Positions 1 through 11,580 of a stretch of DNA of 64,000 nucleotides are shown here, one piece after another. The notes below the pieces were generated by a model. It was given only the letters and a program-made list of their open reading frames with translations. It had not been told where the DNA came from and did not search any database. Position 1 is the first letter of the stretch. Every line of letters begins with the position of its first letter. A program made the position numbers and the translations under genes. This stretch comes from Mytilus californianus (lineage: Eukaryota > Mollusca > Bivalvia > Mytilida > Mytilidae): assembly GCF_021869535.1 (NCBI RefSeq), contig NW_026262701.1, forward strand, positions 2,247,501-2,311,500. Reading direction: 5' to 3'.

Positions 1-1640
1 TCAAGTTTTGTGAGACAAACACAATAAAAACAACATTTGAGTTTAGATATAGTGTTATGAAAACTAATTGAGATATATGGAAATCCAAGAATAACTTTTA
101 TCTTTGTTTATCATTAAAAAAGTACAAAAGTCATTTTTGAATCTTAAACGAGATTTTCATTCCTTGGCAGATTTGAAAACACCGAAAATCTTATAAGGTT
201 TTAATTTTATGAAACAAAACCGATTTATTATTCGATTCCATTTTACTGATTTAAAAAAAAAGAAAATTTTATTTCCATCGAACATTTTTTTCTTTATCTA
301 TCATATTTTATTTCTTTTCCAGATAAAAATTGGTACATAAAAAGAACGTAAACGACAATCTAATGACCTTAATAAATCAAATCATTGGTGTCTTATATTA
401 ATCTTTATTTACAGATTTGATCTGACATTTTCCTTTCAAACATTGAAACACCTGCCAATAAAAGCAATGACGTTCGTATTAATGACATATAGCATGTCTG
501 CATTATATTTGGATGCGATGATTTATTTTAGGAACAATTGTTTTATTACTATCAACTATTTATATCCTTATTGCAATCGATCTATTATCACATTTCTTTC
601 ATAATTGCATGTTCTATTTCCAAAATAACTTTAAAAAAAGATCTAGGTTAATCAAATGTCGATCTTTTTTCAAAGTAAACCAATTTGAAAAGTATTCTTA
701 TTCCATTTGTGAAAATAGTACAAAGAATAGTCAGATTATGGAATTAGAGCATATTTGTATATTTGTTTTATCAATACGTGTCATGCAGTGATGGTGTTTA
801 CTCTTGAACGTGTCAATGATGTTTTGTTTTCTTCCAAGAAATATATGTCAGACATAATGATGATGTTTCAGTCAGAAATATATGTCGGGCACATGCTAAA
901 TTTAATATAAGTAAAAAACGTATCGAATTTATGATGATGATTTTTCCACGTCGTGCGCATAATGATAGTTATTCAAGAAACACTTGTCATACACGTATTA
1001 TTTTGCAAATATAGTTAGTAAATTTAACCGAAATCGGTCAACAAAAGATTTAGTTAACAAACCAAGAAAAAAAAAACTTAGCCAGCGAGATTAAATAACG
1101 CGTGGCCAGGTTGAACTATTCTTAACAAAGTTAACCCAAACTGCAACATTTAGTACATTTTAAGCGCTCTAAGCTTTTTTTCTGGATTTACCTTCATCGG
1201 GAACTCTCAAACCCAAACATTTAAAATCCAAAAAATGTATAAGACCCGAATTTTATGAAGATCTTTATTACCAAAATGAGACCTACAAATAATATCCAAA
1301 TGTCTCTAAGGTCAACTTTGCCTGAGGGAGTTGGAACCTATGTTTCATAATAATTTCTAAATTTTTCAACGGAGTATCAATAAAGGTTTATTTCAAATTA
1401 TGTCAATACCGAAAAACTGACTACTGAGCTGTTGATACCCTTTGGGACTTAGAGTACCCGAAGATATCAAAATTGATTCAAATGTATTTTGTCCTCCCAA
1501 CAGAATATCGGACTTTTCGCAGACTGTTAATGACGTCTATACGCTTAATTTATTGGATGTATACTATTTATCTTAGTATGGGAAATATGGTGGATTTGAA
1601 CTAGCTTTTATTAACTGCGAATAATCCTAGAATGGTACTA
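1..1640 (+). repeat. Inverted repeat IR1, left arm (PLE-associated leader plus flank)
   Basis: This stretch aligns base by base, in reverse complement, with 5690-6915; the outermost 1-230 also matches the reverse complement of about 9630-9830. Landmarks shared by both arms are the CTAATGACCTT block near 360, the leader CTGACATTTTCCTTTCAAAC at 425-445, the run of codons reading ALYLD..IYFRNNCFIT at about 500-555, GGTTCCAAC-type sequence near 1330, and the TTAATTTATTGGAT block near 1550. The leader also occurs directly upstream of PLE N-terminal fragments at 9.4, 21.6, 31.9 and 36.0 kb, so the arm is probably the 5' part of a PLE-bearing duplicon in opposite orientation. No complete gene is visible in it. 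Confidence 0.7.
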
Positions 1641-1789
1641 TGTGAACTTAATCTTTTTGTAAGCTGTTTTTGTGGTTTAGGTCATTCTTATGTGTCAAGT
1701 CTTTTTTCAACTGATTTTATAGTGCGTTCTTATGTGGTTCAGTTACCACACTGGCGCATATTAGGGTATTGTTTGAACACTCACCAAAA

Positions 1790-1980
1790 TGCTTAATATC
1801 GCCTGTCCCAAGTCAGTAGCCTGCAATTCGATTGTCGTTGGTCGCTGTCTATCATATTTGTTTTTCGTTTATTGTTTTGTAGACAAATCAGGCCGTTTCT
1901 TTTGAATTGTTTTACCTTTTTCTTTCAGGGCCTTTTATAGCTAACTATGCTTTATAACAATACATGATCACCATCTATAT
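1790..1980 (+). repeat. Fragment of dispersed repeat R6
   Basis: The stretch contains GTCCCAAGTCAG followed by a block reading GGGCCTTTTATAGCTAACTATG. In reverse complement this resembles 21790-22110, where the same GGGCCC/TATAAAG core appears. It is a common interspersed repeat of mussel DNA; no coding potential is visible. Confidence 0.5.
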
Positions 1981-2029
1981 CTAAAATATGAGGGAAAATT
2001 GATATAGTGGAAGATTGATTACCCTTCCT

Positions 2030-2160
2030 GGGCAACAACCAACCGGATTTTGTTGATGTGTTTCTTCAGTTTTGGTTGGTGACCCGGATTTGTTTTCGCT
2101 TAATCGATTTATGAATATTGAACAGCGGTATACTACTGTTGCCTTTATTTAGCTAGTATT
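2030..2160 (+). repeat. PLE-C 3' tail fragment (tail R1)
   Basis: It ends with the GAACAGCGGTATACTACTGTTGCCTTTATTT signature that closes the PLE-C insertion at 59523-60673. Only the terminal 120 or so bases are present, as expected for a heavily 5'-truncated retrotransposed copy. Confidence 0.65.
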
Positions 2161-2289
2161 CGTACATTCCGGTGTAGTCTTTTGAGGACTGTTGTTTAGC
2201 TGTCCTACTTTCTTGCTTTTGTCATGGTGTTATATGTGTATCTTCGGCTATAATTTGGGATTCCCTCCTTGTTATCTTCTTCCTTCTTT

Positions 2290-4540
2290 CATCCAAGGAA
2301 AAGATAACCAGCGTGTTAAAAGTTCGGTGAATTAATGAAATCGCTACAGAACTTTAAACTCAGAAATCGATGCAGCATTAGAAAACCGTACAAACAAAAT
2401 AATAACATGCAAACCATTGGAATGAGAAGTAAAACTATTTTACTTTTTTGGGGGAAGGGGTGGGGAAAGGTTTTAGGGTTTCCTTTTTAAAGTAATTTCT
2501 GGAAAAGACAAAACTTCAAACCAACTAATTTTGGGAAGCAATTCATTTGCGCGACTTTTTTTTAGAAAAATAGCGCGAATTTAATAAACCTCTTTCCTCT
2601 TTACGGTATGAAAATAAAATGAGAAAAATCTCCCCAAAATAGCTACGAGGTCAACAGCAGTGGACTCAAGGCAACCATAATATCTAGGAAATGAGTTGGT
2701 TTAGATGACATTGAACCAATTGAAAACACATGATAAATTATACCACGATTTCCATTTCTCCAAAATGCATAAATATTTGAATTTAATCATAACTTCATTG
2801 TAATAAAATATAACCATATATATCCTAATTGTACATGTATTATCATTTAATATGCCAATTTTTAATCAATGCATGACAGATAATCATATAAAATAGCACC
2901 ATGGTTTTCTGAATGCCTTAATTGAGAATGTGGAACATCTTCCATAAACTTTTAATGCAAATTGATGACCAAGTAATGGGGAAGGTCCGGTAAGGACTAA
3001 TGTTTGCCCTAAAGTTTAAAGAACATCTGATGAAAGATTTTTGACATTTTTCAAACATTTAAGGGTCTTTTCCATTTGAATCAATTATTTTATGTAAAAG
3101 ATTTGAACTGATTTGGTCATTTAAGACGCTTAAATTCAAGCTTCAATATGAAAAATCTATCAAATATGCCATAAAACGTCACTTTTCAGATGGGTTTTGT
3201 CTAAAATGCAAGTGGTCGCATTCGTGTTCAGTCTCAACCTTTACATATATATTATGTATTATCATCAAATACAACATGTATGTAGATACCAAGACTGTAC
3301 ACAAGTGCGGCCACTTCCATTTTGAACAAAAACCGTCTAAAAATTAGCACACATGTTAAAATTGTGAACATTTCTGTAATTTTACATGAATTACGGATGC
3401 TAGTACCTGATGCATGTGCATTGCATTGTCAAAAATAGCCCATATTTATGTGACAAAAGTATTCTACTTTCCAAAAAATAGCTAAAGGTTTACATTTTAA
3501 ACAAATTGTAAAAATTGTTATTTTTTAGGCCAAAAGGAGTCTTACCTGACCTACTCATTTAGAATAAATTAGATCCAATACATATTTATCTTTCAGTTTC
3601 AATTATGCAAAATTATTTGTTAGCTGTAGTATACGGCAATATCAAAATTGAGTTGTTTTGTCAGAGTTTACCAACTTTCACGAAACATTCTTTTTGCTGA
3701 TTTGTTGAATTGTTGGTGTGTCACCTACACAGTTATTTCTTGGTTTATACTATTTGTATTTGAACTATATAGGAAGTCTTATTATAACTTGAATTATTGC
3801 GTATTGCTAGAATTTTCAAATCAAAATTTAGATATAGATTGTAAGTTAATGTAAGTGCAACAGGTCAATTTTGTACAAACATTTACGTAGTTTGATATGG
3901 TTTCTTACTTCGGACTGGCACAAATAACGTTTACAGTTTCTATTATATAATAGTTTTTACTTCCTTCGTCAATTCGGGGTGCAGTTGAAGCAACCAAGAA
4001 AAAAAAATTTCCTAAAAGGATATTTAAATTCCTTTATTTCTTTTAATGTTAATCATGAAATTTCAAACAAAATAGCTATAAATGGGGAAATGCTTTTCTC
4101 ATGCTGGCAATTAAAATCCATATTGAAATATCACAGTTTCCCTCCCTAAATTTGCCATGATATCATGAATCCTGCTTGTATTATTTCATTTAAAGAATTT
4201 TGCATTTTTAAGATTTGTGTTTCTTCAACCTTATATTGACTACATACAATGTTTTTTACCGTAAAACAACGAAAAAGCTATCTTTCTGCAGGAGTCATTT
4301 TTTGGGCAACTGTATGAATTGTTATGGTTGGCTGTTTGATTAGCAAGAAGCGTGATTGCAGTGATTTGAAAATGTCAAAAATTTCCTTAACACAAAATAA
4401 AATATGTTATTTGGTTTTATTGTGATTAATAATTGAATCACAAACAATATTTTTTGTTTTCACTCATTTTTATCATTTTCACTGGAATCTCTGGAAAAAG
4501 GCACTATCTATTGAAAATACGTCATTAACATTTAAAAGTG
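2290..4540. other. Gene-free AT-rich stretch
   Basis: I see no convincing ORF, RNA gene or recognised repeat here. A 68-codon open frame at 3648-3854 has no recognisable motif and is the length expected by chance in AT-rich DNA. A short G-rich run near 2448-2470 is the only compositional feature. Confidence 0.5.
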
Positions 4541-4559
4541 TGTTTCTGTGTGTGTTACA

Positions 4560-4720
4560 TTTTAATGTTGTGTTTTTGTTGTGTCGTTGTTCTCCTCTTA
4601 TATTTGATGCGTTTCCCTCAGTTTTAGTTTGTAACCCGGATTTGTTTTTATCTCTATCGATTTATGAGTTTCGAACAGCGGTATACTACTGTTGCCTTTA
4701 TTTGATAAGTGACTATTAAC
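4560..4720 (+). repeat. PLE-C 3' tail fragment (tail R1)
   Basis: A second truncated copy of the tail ending in CGGTATACTACTGTTGCCTTTATTT, preceded by the usual CTCTTATATTTGATG and AACCCGGATTTG blocks. It is the same type of insertion as 2030-2160. Confidence 0.65.
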
Positions 4721-5079
4721 CTCTGTTCTAAAAGTTGCTTCCTATTTCCATGCATTATTTTATTATTCAGAAGATAGAATATGCAAAAATGCTGAACTTT
4801 TGTAAAATAAGAAATTGTTCGTCCTTGACCTTTCATCTTGATTTGACGAAAATTACACCGTACGAATCTTTGACGACCGGGTAAAAAGATATTATAGATG
4901 ACTTGGATAGAACGGTATATGATTTAGCCGTATGTTAGGTAGGTGCATTAAAAATTACATTTTATGGTTAATGTCACTCGTCTATTGACTCATATGATCG
5001 ACCTAAACCACATAAAAAGCTTACACGAAGACTTAGGTCACAAATTACCAATCTTGGAGTATTCTCAGTTACTGAAATA

Positions 5080-5480
5080 AAATTGAGAATGGAAATGGGG
5101 AATATGTCAAAGAGACAACAACCCGGCCAAAGAGCAGATAACAGCAGAAGGCCACCAATGTGTCTTCAACGCAGCGAGAAAATCCCGCACCCGGAGGTGG
5201 TCCTCAGCTGGCCCCTAAATAAAAATGTGTACTAGTTCAGTGAAAATGTACGTCATACTAAACTCCAAAACATATAAATAAACTAAAATTAAAATAACAC
5301 ACAAAACTAACAAAGGCCAGAGACTCCTGACTTGGGACAGGCGCAAAAATGCGGCGGGGTTAAACATGTTTTGTGAGATCTCAACCCTCCCTCTATACCT
5401 CTAGCAAATGTAGAATAAAGAAACACACAGCGATACGCACAGTAAAACTCAGTTTAAAAGAAGTCCGAGTCCGATGTCAG
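5080..5480 (+). repeat. Dispersed repeat R4 (about 400 bp)
   Basis: It begins AAATTGAGAATGGAAATGGG, continues with GTGTCAAAGAGACAACAACC, and runs to a block with GCGGCGGGGTTAAACATG and TCTCAACCCTCCC. Other copies in this window lie at 25460-25830, 29140-29405, 50050-50130 and, inverted and short, 51736-51842. It is a well-known type of interspersed repeat in mussels, with no ORF of note. Confidence 0.7.
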
Positions 5481-5689
5481 AATAGGTAAAAAAAGAAACT
5501 AAGCAAAATTACAATGATACATAAATTAACAAAGGACTACTTGCAGTTACTGACATGCCAGCTCCAGACCTCAATTAAACTGATTGAAAGATTATGTCTT
5601 CATCATATGAAAATCAAGTACAATCCCTCTCGTTAGGGGTTTAGTATCATACCATCATAAAATATATGAAATGAACATAACCCGTATAA

Positions 5690-6915
5690 AGCTTGTTCAA
5701 ATCCATAATATTACCCAGACTAAGATCAGTCAGTATATATCCAATAAATTAAACGTCAGGACGTCATAAACAGTCTGCGAAAAGTCCGGTATTGTGATAC
5801 ATTTGAATAAATTTTAATACCATCGGGTACTTTAAGTCCCCCAGGGTATCATCACCTCAGTAGTGCAGTCAATGCTACGATATTGACATAATTTGTAGTA
5901 AACCTTTATTATTTCTCTGTTCATAAATTTAGAAACTATTATGAAACATAGGTTCCAACTTCCTCAGGCAAAATTGAACTTAGAGACATTTTGCTATTAT
6001 ATTCAGGTCTCATTTTGGTCATAAAGCTCTTCACAAGTTTCGGGTCTAAGACATCTTTGGCTTTTAAATGTTTGAGTTTGAGTTATCCAAATCTAGCCTT
6101 TAATTCTTTCAGTTTCTTTAGTAATTCACGAAATATAATGTTGACGGATTTTGGCTACATTTACTAACCATGTATACTAAATAATACGTGCACGAGAAGT
6201 GTTTCACAAATAACTCTCACGACGCGTATTTTTGGAATTATCATCATATTATTTTCGACAATTATTTTCAGAAATTAACATCAGCATGTGCCCGACCTAT
6301 ATTCCTGAATGAAACATCATCACCATCATGTCTCACATCGACTGGACGTTAAGCAATTAACAATCAATTAATCAATGTCTCACATCGATTTCTGGGAAGA
6401 ACAAAAACATCATTGACACGTGGTGTAATAATAAACACCATCACCTGCACGACATGTATTGATAAAACAAATATACAAATATGTTTTAATTGTAAAATCT
6501 GTAAGCCCTATGTACTTTACTATCACAAATAGAAGAAGAATAATTTTCAAATTTTTTTATTTTTATTTGAAAAAAAGATCGACATTGGTTTAACATAGGT
6601 CGTTTTTAAGTTGCGGAAATCGAACGTGCAATTATAACAGAAATATGATAATAGGTCGATTGCAATAAGGATATAAAAAGGTGATAGTAATAAAACAGTT
6701 GTTCCTAAAATAAATAGTTTCATCCAAATATAATGCAGACATGCTGTATATCAACAATACGAAAATCATTGCTTTTACTGGCAGGTGATTCAATGTTTGA
6801 AAGGAAAATGTCAGTTTAAATCTGTAAATAAAGATTAATATTAGACACAAATGATTGGATTTACTAAGGTCATTAGATTGTCGTTTAATTTCTATTTATG
6901 TACAATTTTTTATCT
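5690..6915 (-). repeat. Inverted repeat IR1, right arm
   Basis: Reverse-complement partner of 320-1640, separated from it by about 4 kb. It includes a 72-codon minus-strand frame at 6632-6850 containing SALYLDETIYFRNNCFITI, whose counterpart in the left arm is at about 420-600. The frame is open in both arms up to FL[LS], but nothing identifies it as a host protein; its first part is the PLE-associated leader. Confidence 0.7.
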
Positions 6916-6919
6916 GAGG

Positions 6920-8945
6920 GTATTTCTATTTACAAGGACGCTACTGAATCTAGGACTCCACCTCGAGTTCACGCTTGAATGTTTGTTTTACGGACATCAT
7001 AATAATTTGATTGACTGACATGTCAAATCTGTGACCAGGTAGACAATAACTCAATACATGCATACTGTAAATACGGATATTGTTTGATTGAAAATTGCTG
7101 TAATACAATTTTTGAAATAATTATCTGATAATTTTCCCACATGCAAAGTTCTAAATCCTGACCGGATTTGACTACAATTTAGTTCTTGTTAGTTTGGATA
7201 AGCTCCTCAATTTTTGTATTAGGTTTTTGATTTTCAAATATTTGGCCTCGATCTTGATGACTAAGGAAACATTAATTGTCGAAATGCGCATCTGGTACTG
7301 TAACAGTAAAAGTGTTACCGTGTATGTTATCACTACCACTTGGTCAATCCCTCTGCTGGTGGAATGTCCCCAAGGGTATCATTAGCCCAGAAGCTAGTAC
7401 ATTGGTAATGTCATACAATTAAGAATATTGTTGTGATTGAAATTTGCTGTTTATGAAATTCTTGAAATCATTTAAAATTAAGCAACGTATCTCCCATTTG
7501 CATAGCTCTTATTTCTTTTCAGGATTTGGCTACACTTTAGTTCTTGTTTAGATTGATTAATCTTTCGACGTTTGATTTAAGTTTTGGATTTTCAAATATT
7601 AAACCTCAAGCATCACTGAAGAATAATCAATTATCGAAATGCGCATCCGGTGCAATAAACTTTGTACGTTTATGTTGTCATGACCCTGGGCGTATTTTTG
7701 TTTTCGAGTTAATGATTATCATCAAATGCATGGTATTAACCGGATTTTTACTGGTACATTTTAATGAACACCATGCCAGGAAGTGGAACACAAACATCTT
7801 ACACTTCTGGTCACCAGAGCGTTTTCTTATCCTCATGCGTTGTATTTTATGATAAATTAAATTGTCTGTGTCAGTATTGTTTTTACCCTTCACGCATTTG
7901 TTGCTCATCTACCTGCAAAAATTGTCGATATTTGTCATTACTTTTCAAGGTCGGACATGTTTTAGTGCTAGAATCAATGTCGGACATGTTTAAGTGCTAG
8001 AAAATGTTTATGTATATACTGATGTTTTATGAATGTGTATTTACCTGGAATATATTTGATGTGTTTTCAAATGAATTAAACTGTTAGTATCATCGTCAAC
8101 TAAACTTGACAATAAATTAAACCAATAAGACAAGTTTGCATCTAACTTCGTTTGAATAGTTATATTTCGTTCATTTATACCTTGTTGTTGTTGGCAAATA
8201 TACAATGACAGAAAAAATTGTAAAGATATTTTTTCTACAACTTTTTATCAAACTATCCGTCTACAATGCATCATACCTTCTCATTCTATTAAGTATAGAA
8301 TTGTCATATATCTCATTGCGATATGACCACGACCTTTGTCTCTCAGATTTATTTTAAATTGATGATTTAAGGTTGCATTTCTGTAAATATAGACAATGCA
8401 ATTTCCCATAGGAACTCCCTTTCCGGCTAAAGCTGTACCACTTTTACTATGAAGTCTCGTAAAAAATGATATCCTAAAACGGAACGTTGATATGCAGTAC
8501 TTTTTTATTCAAAGGTTTATTTTTCAAAATATGCCCCGAAATTCTAAGAGTTTTAACTTATACTAAAATTCTGTACTACCCTTACCTTCACTTTTTGTAT
8601 TCTACATTATTCATTTTTCACCGCTACCATGTGTTTTTATACTGGTTACATTCCCAAGTTATTTTTCTATGAGATGAAACATAGAGATCGTATCTTGGAA
8701 CCAGTACGTTAACAAAACGAAATATCTATGAATATTATATATCTCCCCAAAAGAAGCGTGGCTTGTCAAACAGCTGTATTTACAAAGTGCAACCTATAAG
8801 TTACATAGTTGACAGGTAACAGGACGTCATATTAAACATAGTGTTAATTTGTATGAGGATAGAGAACAACAGATTTGAAATTTGATTTTGAATGAACCAT
8901 TTATAAGGGCATATTATATTGTGTGGGTACATGTAGATGATAAGT
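6920..8945 (+). repeat. Mosaic of repeat and PLE-tail remnants, left part of block D1
   Basis: About 7190-7420 and 7540-7640 carry pieces of repeat R7/R8 (blocks CGAAATGCGCATC and AAGGGTATCA). About 7660-8000 carries a PLE 3' tail variant readable as PYTSGHQSVFLSSC-like codons and, near 7740, ACCGGATTTTTACTGGTACA, which recurs at 10180, 23175 and 32620. About 8270-8390 (TTGCGATATGACCACGAC) matches 33050-33150 in D3. The overlapping open frames at 7544-7908 on both strands are by-products of this repeat sequence, not genes. Confidence 0.5.
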
Positions 8946-8949
8946 GTTT

Positions 8950-9440
8950 CCCAGTGAATTGTCAATACCTAATTCCTTTATCAAGCAGTTGATAAAAAAT
9001 GTGATTAATGTGATTTACACAGAAAAAACGATGTTGTATGGAACTTTATCTGCGTGGACAGTACTGTAATTGTCATTAAAGTAGAACAGGTTCAAATCAT
9101 TATTTGGGTCTTTGAAGATCGATGTAGCATGTGTATTATTAGACCCTTTGTCTTTAATTACGCGGTAAGGTCAATGCCTGGCATTATTCTCGACCGTATC
9201 AATTAATATTTTGAAGTTAGATTTCAAATTGAAAGTTACGGCTCACTATATTTCGGGCTTTTGGATAATACATTTCGTAGAGAAGTTATATCGACAATGT
9301 TCAGGTGACCATTAAGTACATGACCAGCCACAGTATAGTAGGTTTCGATTTGATGTCGTCAATATTGAAATCGGGGCAACACGAGTAATGCGATCACGCT
9401 GTATGCCAACAACCTGAAAGTAATTGTTCTGTTTTAGGGC
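8950..9440 (-). pseudogene. PLE N-terminal region, decayed
   Basis: Read on the minus strand, this holds recognisable pieces of the PLE N-terminal region: a GHLNIVD..SLRNVLSK segment near 9265-9330, and further downstream a segment corresponding to the FKDPN and VPADKA stretches of the copy at 13.7-14.5 kb. Several stops and shifts break it. The RT catalytic part is absent. It lies immediately downstream of the shared leader (about 9455-9550), the same order as at 21.6, 31.8 and 36.0 kb, so it is part of the duplicated block rather than an independent insertion. Confidence 0.65.
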
Positions 9441-9969
9441 AGATGTTTCTGTATTAGAAAGGAAAATGTCAGTAGATCTCTGAAACTAAAGACTAAAATT
9501 AGACAATACTGATTGTATTCAATAACGTCATTAGACTGTCGTGTTATTTGTTTTTGTAGGATTCAATATGTGTCTGAAAAAAAACAAATGAAATAAGATA
9601 CATATAAGAAAATGTGTTTTGTTTTATCAGAGATAAACATTATATAATCTTGAATATGTTTAAACCTGTCCAGTAATTAATATTTTCTTGGTGTTTTAAA
9701 AATATGATTTTTGTCAAGTTTTATTGATACACAAAAATATTCTTGGATTTCTATAAATCACAAGTAGCTTTCATCACACCATCTTAAAATTTAGTTTTTT
9801 TAATTGATTCAGTTAGTGTTTGTCTCACTGAAATTGAAATAAAGTGTTCCAGAGATAGATTCTGGTCTTTTTTAGATTTGAGAGCAATGTAGACAAGGAG
9901 GGTTGGTTGAACACTAAACTTAACGACCAGATATGACATCAGTAATACCATTGTGATTTTCTTATATCT

Positions 9970-10350
9970 ATCAACATATCAGTGCCTGCACATGGAGTAT
10001 GCATCTTCAAATTGATTAAATGTTTACGTGCTTGTGTCGCCTATCAGACTTTCAATCATATACGCATAGGGAATAACTTGGTTGACCGACATGGGAAAGC
10101 GATCACAAAGATGACCATGGATGTATTTTTGTTTTAGTAATCACAATTCTAGCTAATAATTATTATCAAAAGTAAGTTATTACCGGATATCCACTGGTAC
10201 ATTTTGTCAAGAATAATATTTCAGGTTAAAGTAGAGGAGCAGATCCACGTTACACATCCAATCACCAGAGTTATCTATTACGTTTTCTGTGGTATATTTA
10301 TTCCATGTGAGTATTATTTGTATCTTCATGTATTTGGTGTTCCTTCATTC
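9970..10350 (+). pseudogene. PLE C-terminal fragment and tail, opposite orientation
   Basis: The plus strand reads RACVAYQTF near 10030 and then LVDRHGKAITKMTMDVFLF followed by a stop at about 10136. This corresponds to the PLE C-terminal LVDRYGI..SQM motif of the copies at 13.1 and 56.9 kb. The following 200 bases (ACCGGATATCCACTGGTACA and onward) recur at 22740-23290, 32590-32700 and 36750-36860. It faces the minus-strand PLE N-terminal fragment to its left; that head-to-head layout is preserved in D1-D4. Confidence 0.6.
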
Positions 10351-10451
10351 TTCATGAATATTTTTCATTTTATGTCCAGACATGTTTAAGGGGTTGGAAA
10401 AAGTTTATATTCTGATGGGGTTTGAATTTGTTTTTAATTTGCAATATGTTT

Positions 10452-10683
10452 GAAAACAGTAAAATAACAAAAATGCCGAACTCCAAGGAAAACCCGAATC
10501 GGAAAGTCCCTCATCAAATGGCATAATCAAAAGCTCAAACACATCAAACGAACGGAAAACAACCATCACACCCCCGACTTTGCACCGGCACTTCTCTATG
10601 TAGAATATGGTGGATTCAAACTGGTTTTATAGCTTGCGAAACCCCTCACTTGTATGACAGTCGCAAAAAGAAATCCATTATAA
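10452..10683 (-). repeat. PLE-A 3' tail (repeat R3), solo copy
   Basis: On the plus strand this reads AAATGCCGAACTCCAAGG and so on, the reverse complement of the PLE-A tail. The flanks match D2 (about 23450) and D3 (about 32710), which lack it, so it is an insertion specific to D1. The same sequence directly follows PLE-A coding sequence at 20325-20490 and 56400-56615, which is why I call it a PLE-A tail. Confidence 0.65.
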
Positions 10684-10729
10684 AATGAAGTTTTTGAAAA
10701 TGAAATAAACAGCAGGTTTGTACTTACAT

Positions 10730-10831
10730 GAGCAACACGATGGGTGCCATAATGTGTAGCAGGATCTGCTAACCCTTCCCGGCGCACCTGCGATCACCGT
10801 AGTTTTTGGTGGGGTTCGTGTTGCTCGGTCT
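10730..10831 (+). repeat. PLE-B 3' tail segment, 5' part of a chimeric insertion
   Basis: About 100 bases matching the start of the PLE-B tail (GAGCAACACGATGGGTGCC, then CCTTCCCGGCGCACC, then GGTGGGGTTCGTGTTGCTC), in plus sense. It stops abruptly at TCTTTA|ATGCAGG, where LINE sequence begins without a gap. See the following feature for the shared insertion site. Confidence 0.7.
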
Positions 10832-11580
10832 TTAATGCAGGACAAACTAGCACAGGTTGAAAAGAGAGAAGCAGAAACAGGACTTTCCATCAGCCACAAT
10901 AAGATCAAAGTTTTAAAGTCTAACACAAGGTCCCTAGCAAGTCGGATGGTTAACACCCAAGCTTTAGAAGAAGTGGATTCCTTCACATACCTTGGAAGCG
11001 TAGTGGATAATCTCGGCGGTTCAGATAAAGATATAAAAATCAGAATTGGCAAAGCTAGAACTGCGTTTAATATGATGAGATCAATTGGGAAAGCAAGAAA
11101 CATCACTCTCAGGACCAAAATACGCTTGTTCAACTCAAATGTAAAAACCATACTCTTATATGGAGCTGAGACTTGGAAAACAACAAAAAACCTGCTTCAA
11201 AAACTTCAAGTCTTCATCAACAACTGTCTCAGGCACGTCCTTAACATCAGATGGCCTGAGAAGATATCAAACCAAGATCTGTAGGAAAAGACCAACCAAT
11301 CCCCAGTTGAGGAAGAGTTGAAAAAGAGAAAGTGGCGATGGATAGGGCACACACTGAGGAAGCCAAAGAACAACATTACAAGGCACGCCTTACAGTGGAA
11401 CCCACAAGGAAGACGTAGCAGGGGCAGACCAAGATACACATGGAGAAGGAACTTTGCAGCAGAGATGGAAAAAGAAGGGTACAAGTGGCATGATCTGGAG
11501 AGGCTAGCAAAAAACAGAACAAGGTGGAGAAATATCGTTAGTGGCCTATGCTTCACCAAGGGGCAACAGGATTAAGCAAT
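10832..11580 (+). pseudogene. LINE (non-LTR retrotransposon) 3' end, one in-frame stop
   Basis: One reading frame covers 10835-11575 and is interrupted only by a TAG at 11282-11284. The first part (about 150 codons) carries VDSFTYLGSVVDNLGGSDKD, then KIRLFNSNVKTILLYGAETW, the region just after the RT domain in many invertebrate LINEs. The second part carries RKWRWIGHTLRKP and a basic RRSRGRPRYTWRR stretch ending in a TRW...V.GLC motif, the usual C-terminus of such elements. The RT catalytic motifs and endonuclease are absent, so it is a 5'-truncated, dead copy. The clade (RTE-like or related) is not decided. It ends within a few bases of its stop codon at GCAAT and is fused at its 5' side to a PLE-B tail. 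Confidence 0.8.

Noticed and set aside
3648-3854. 68-codon plus-strand frame with a hydrophobic stretch
   Set aside because: Length expected by chance in AT-rich DNA; no paralogue or motif found in the window.
7544-8000. Three overlapping frames with Cys-rich translations
   Set aside because: They are translations of a PLE tail variant on both strands; Cys content comes from TGT/TGC-rich repeat sequence.
10678-11151. 157-codon minus-strand open frame
   Set aside because: It is the antisense shadow of the LINE fragment and its PLE tail on the plus strand; no motif of its own.
11206-11559. 117-codon minus-strand open frame
   Set aside because: Antisense of the LINE C-terminal basic region.
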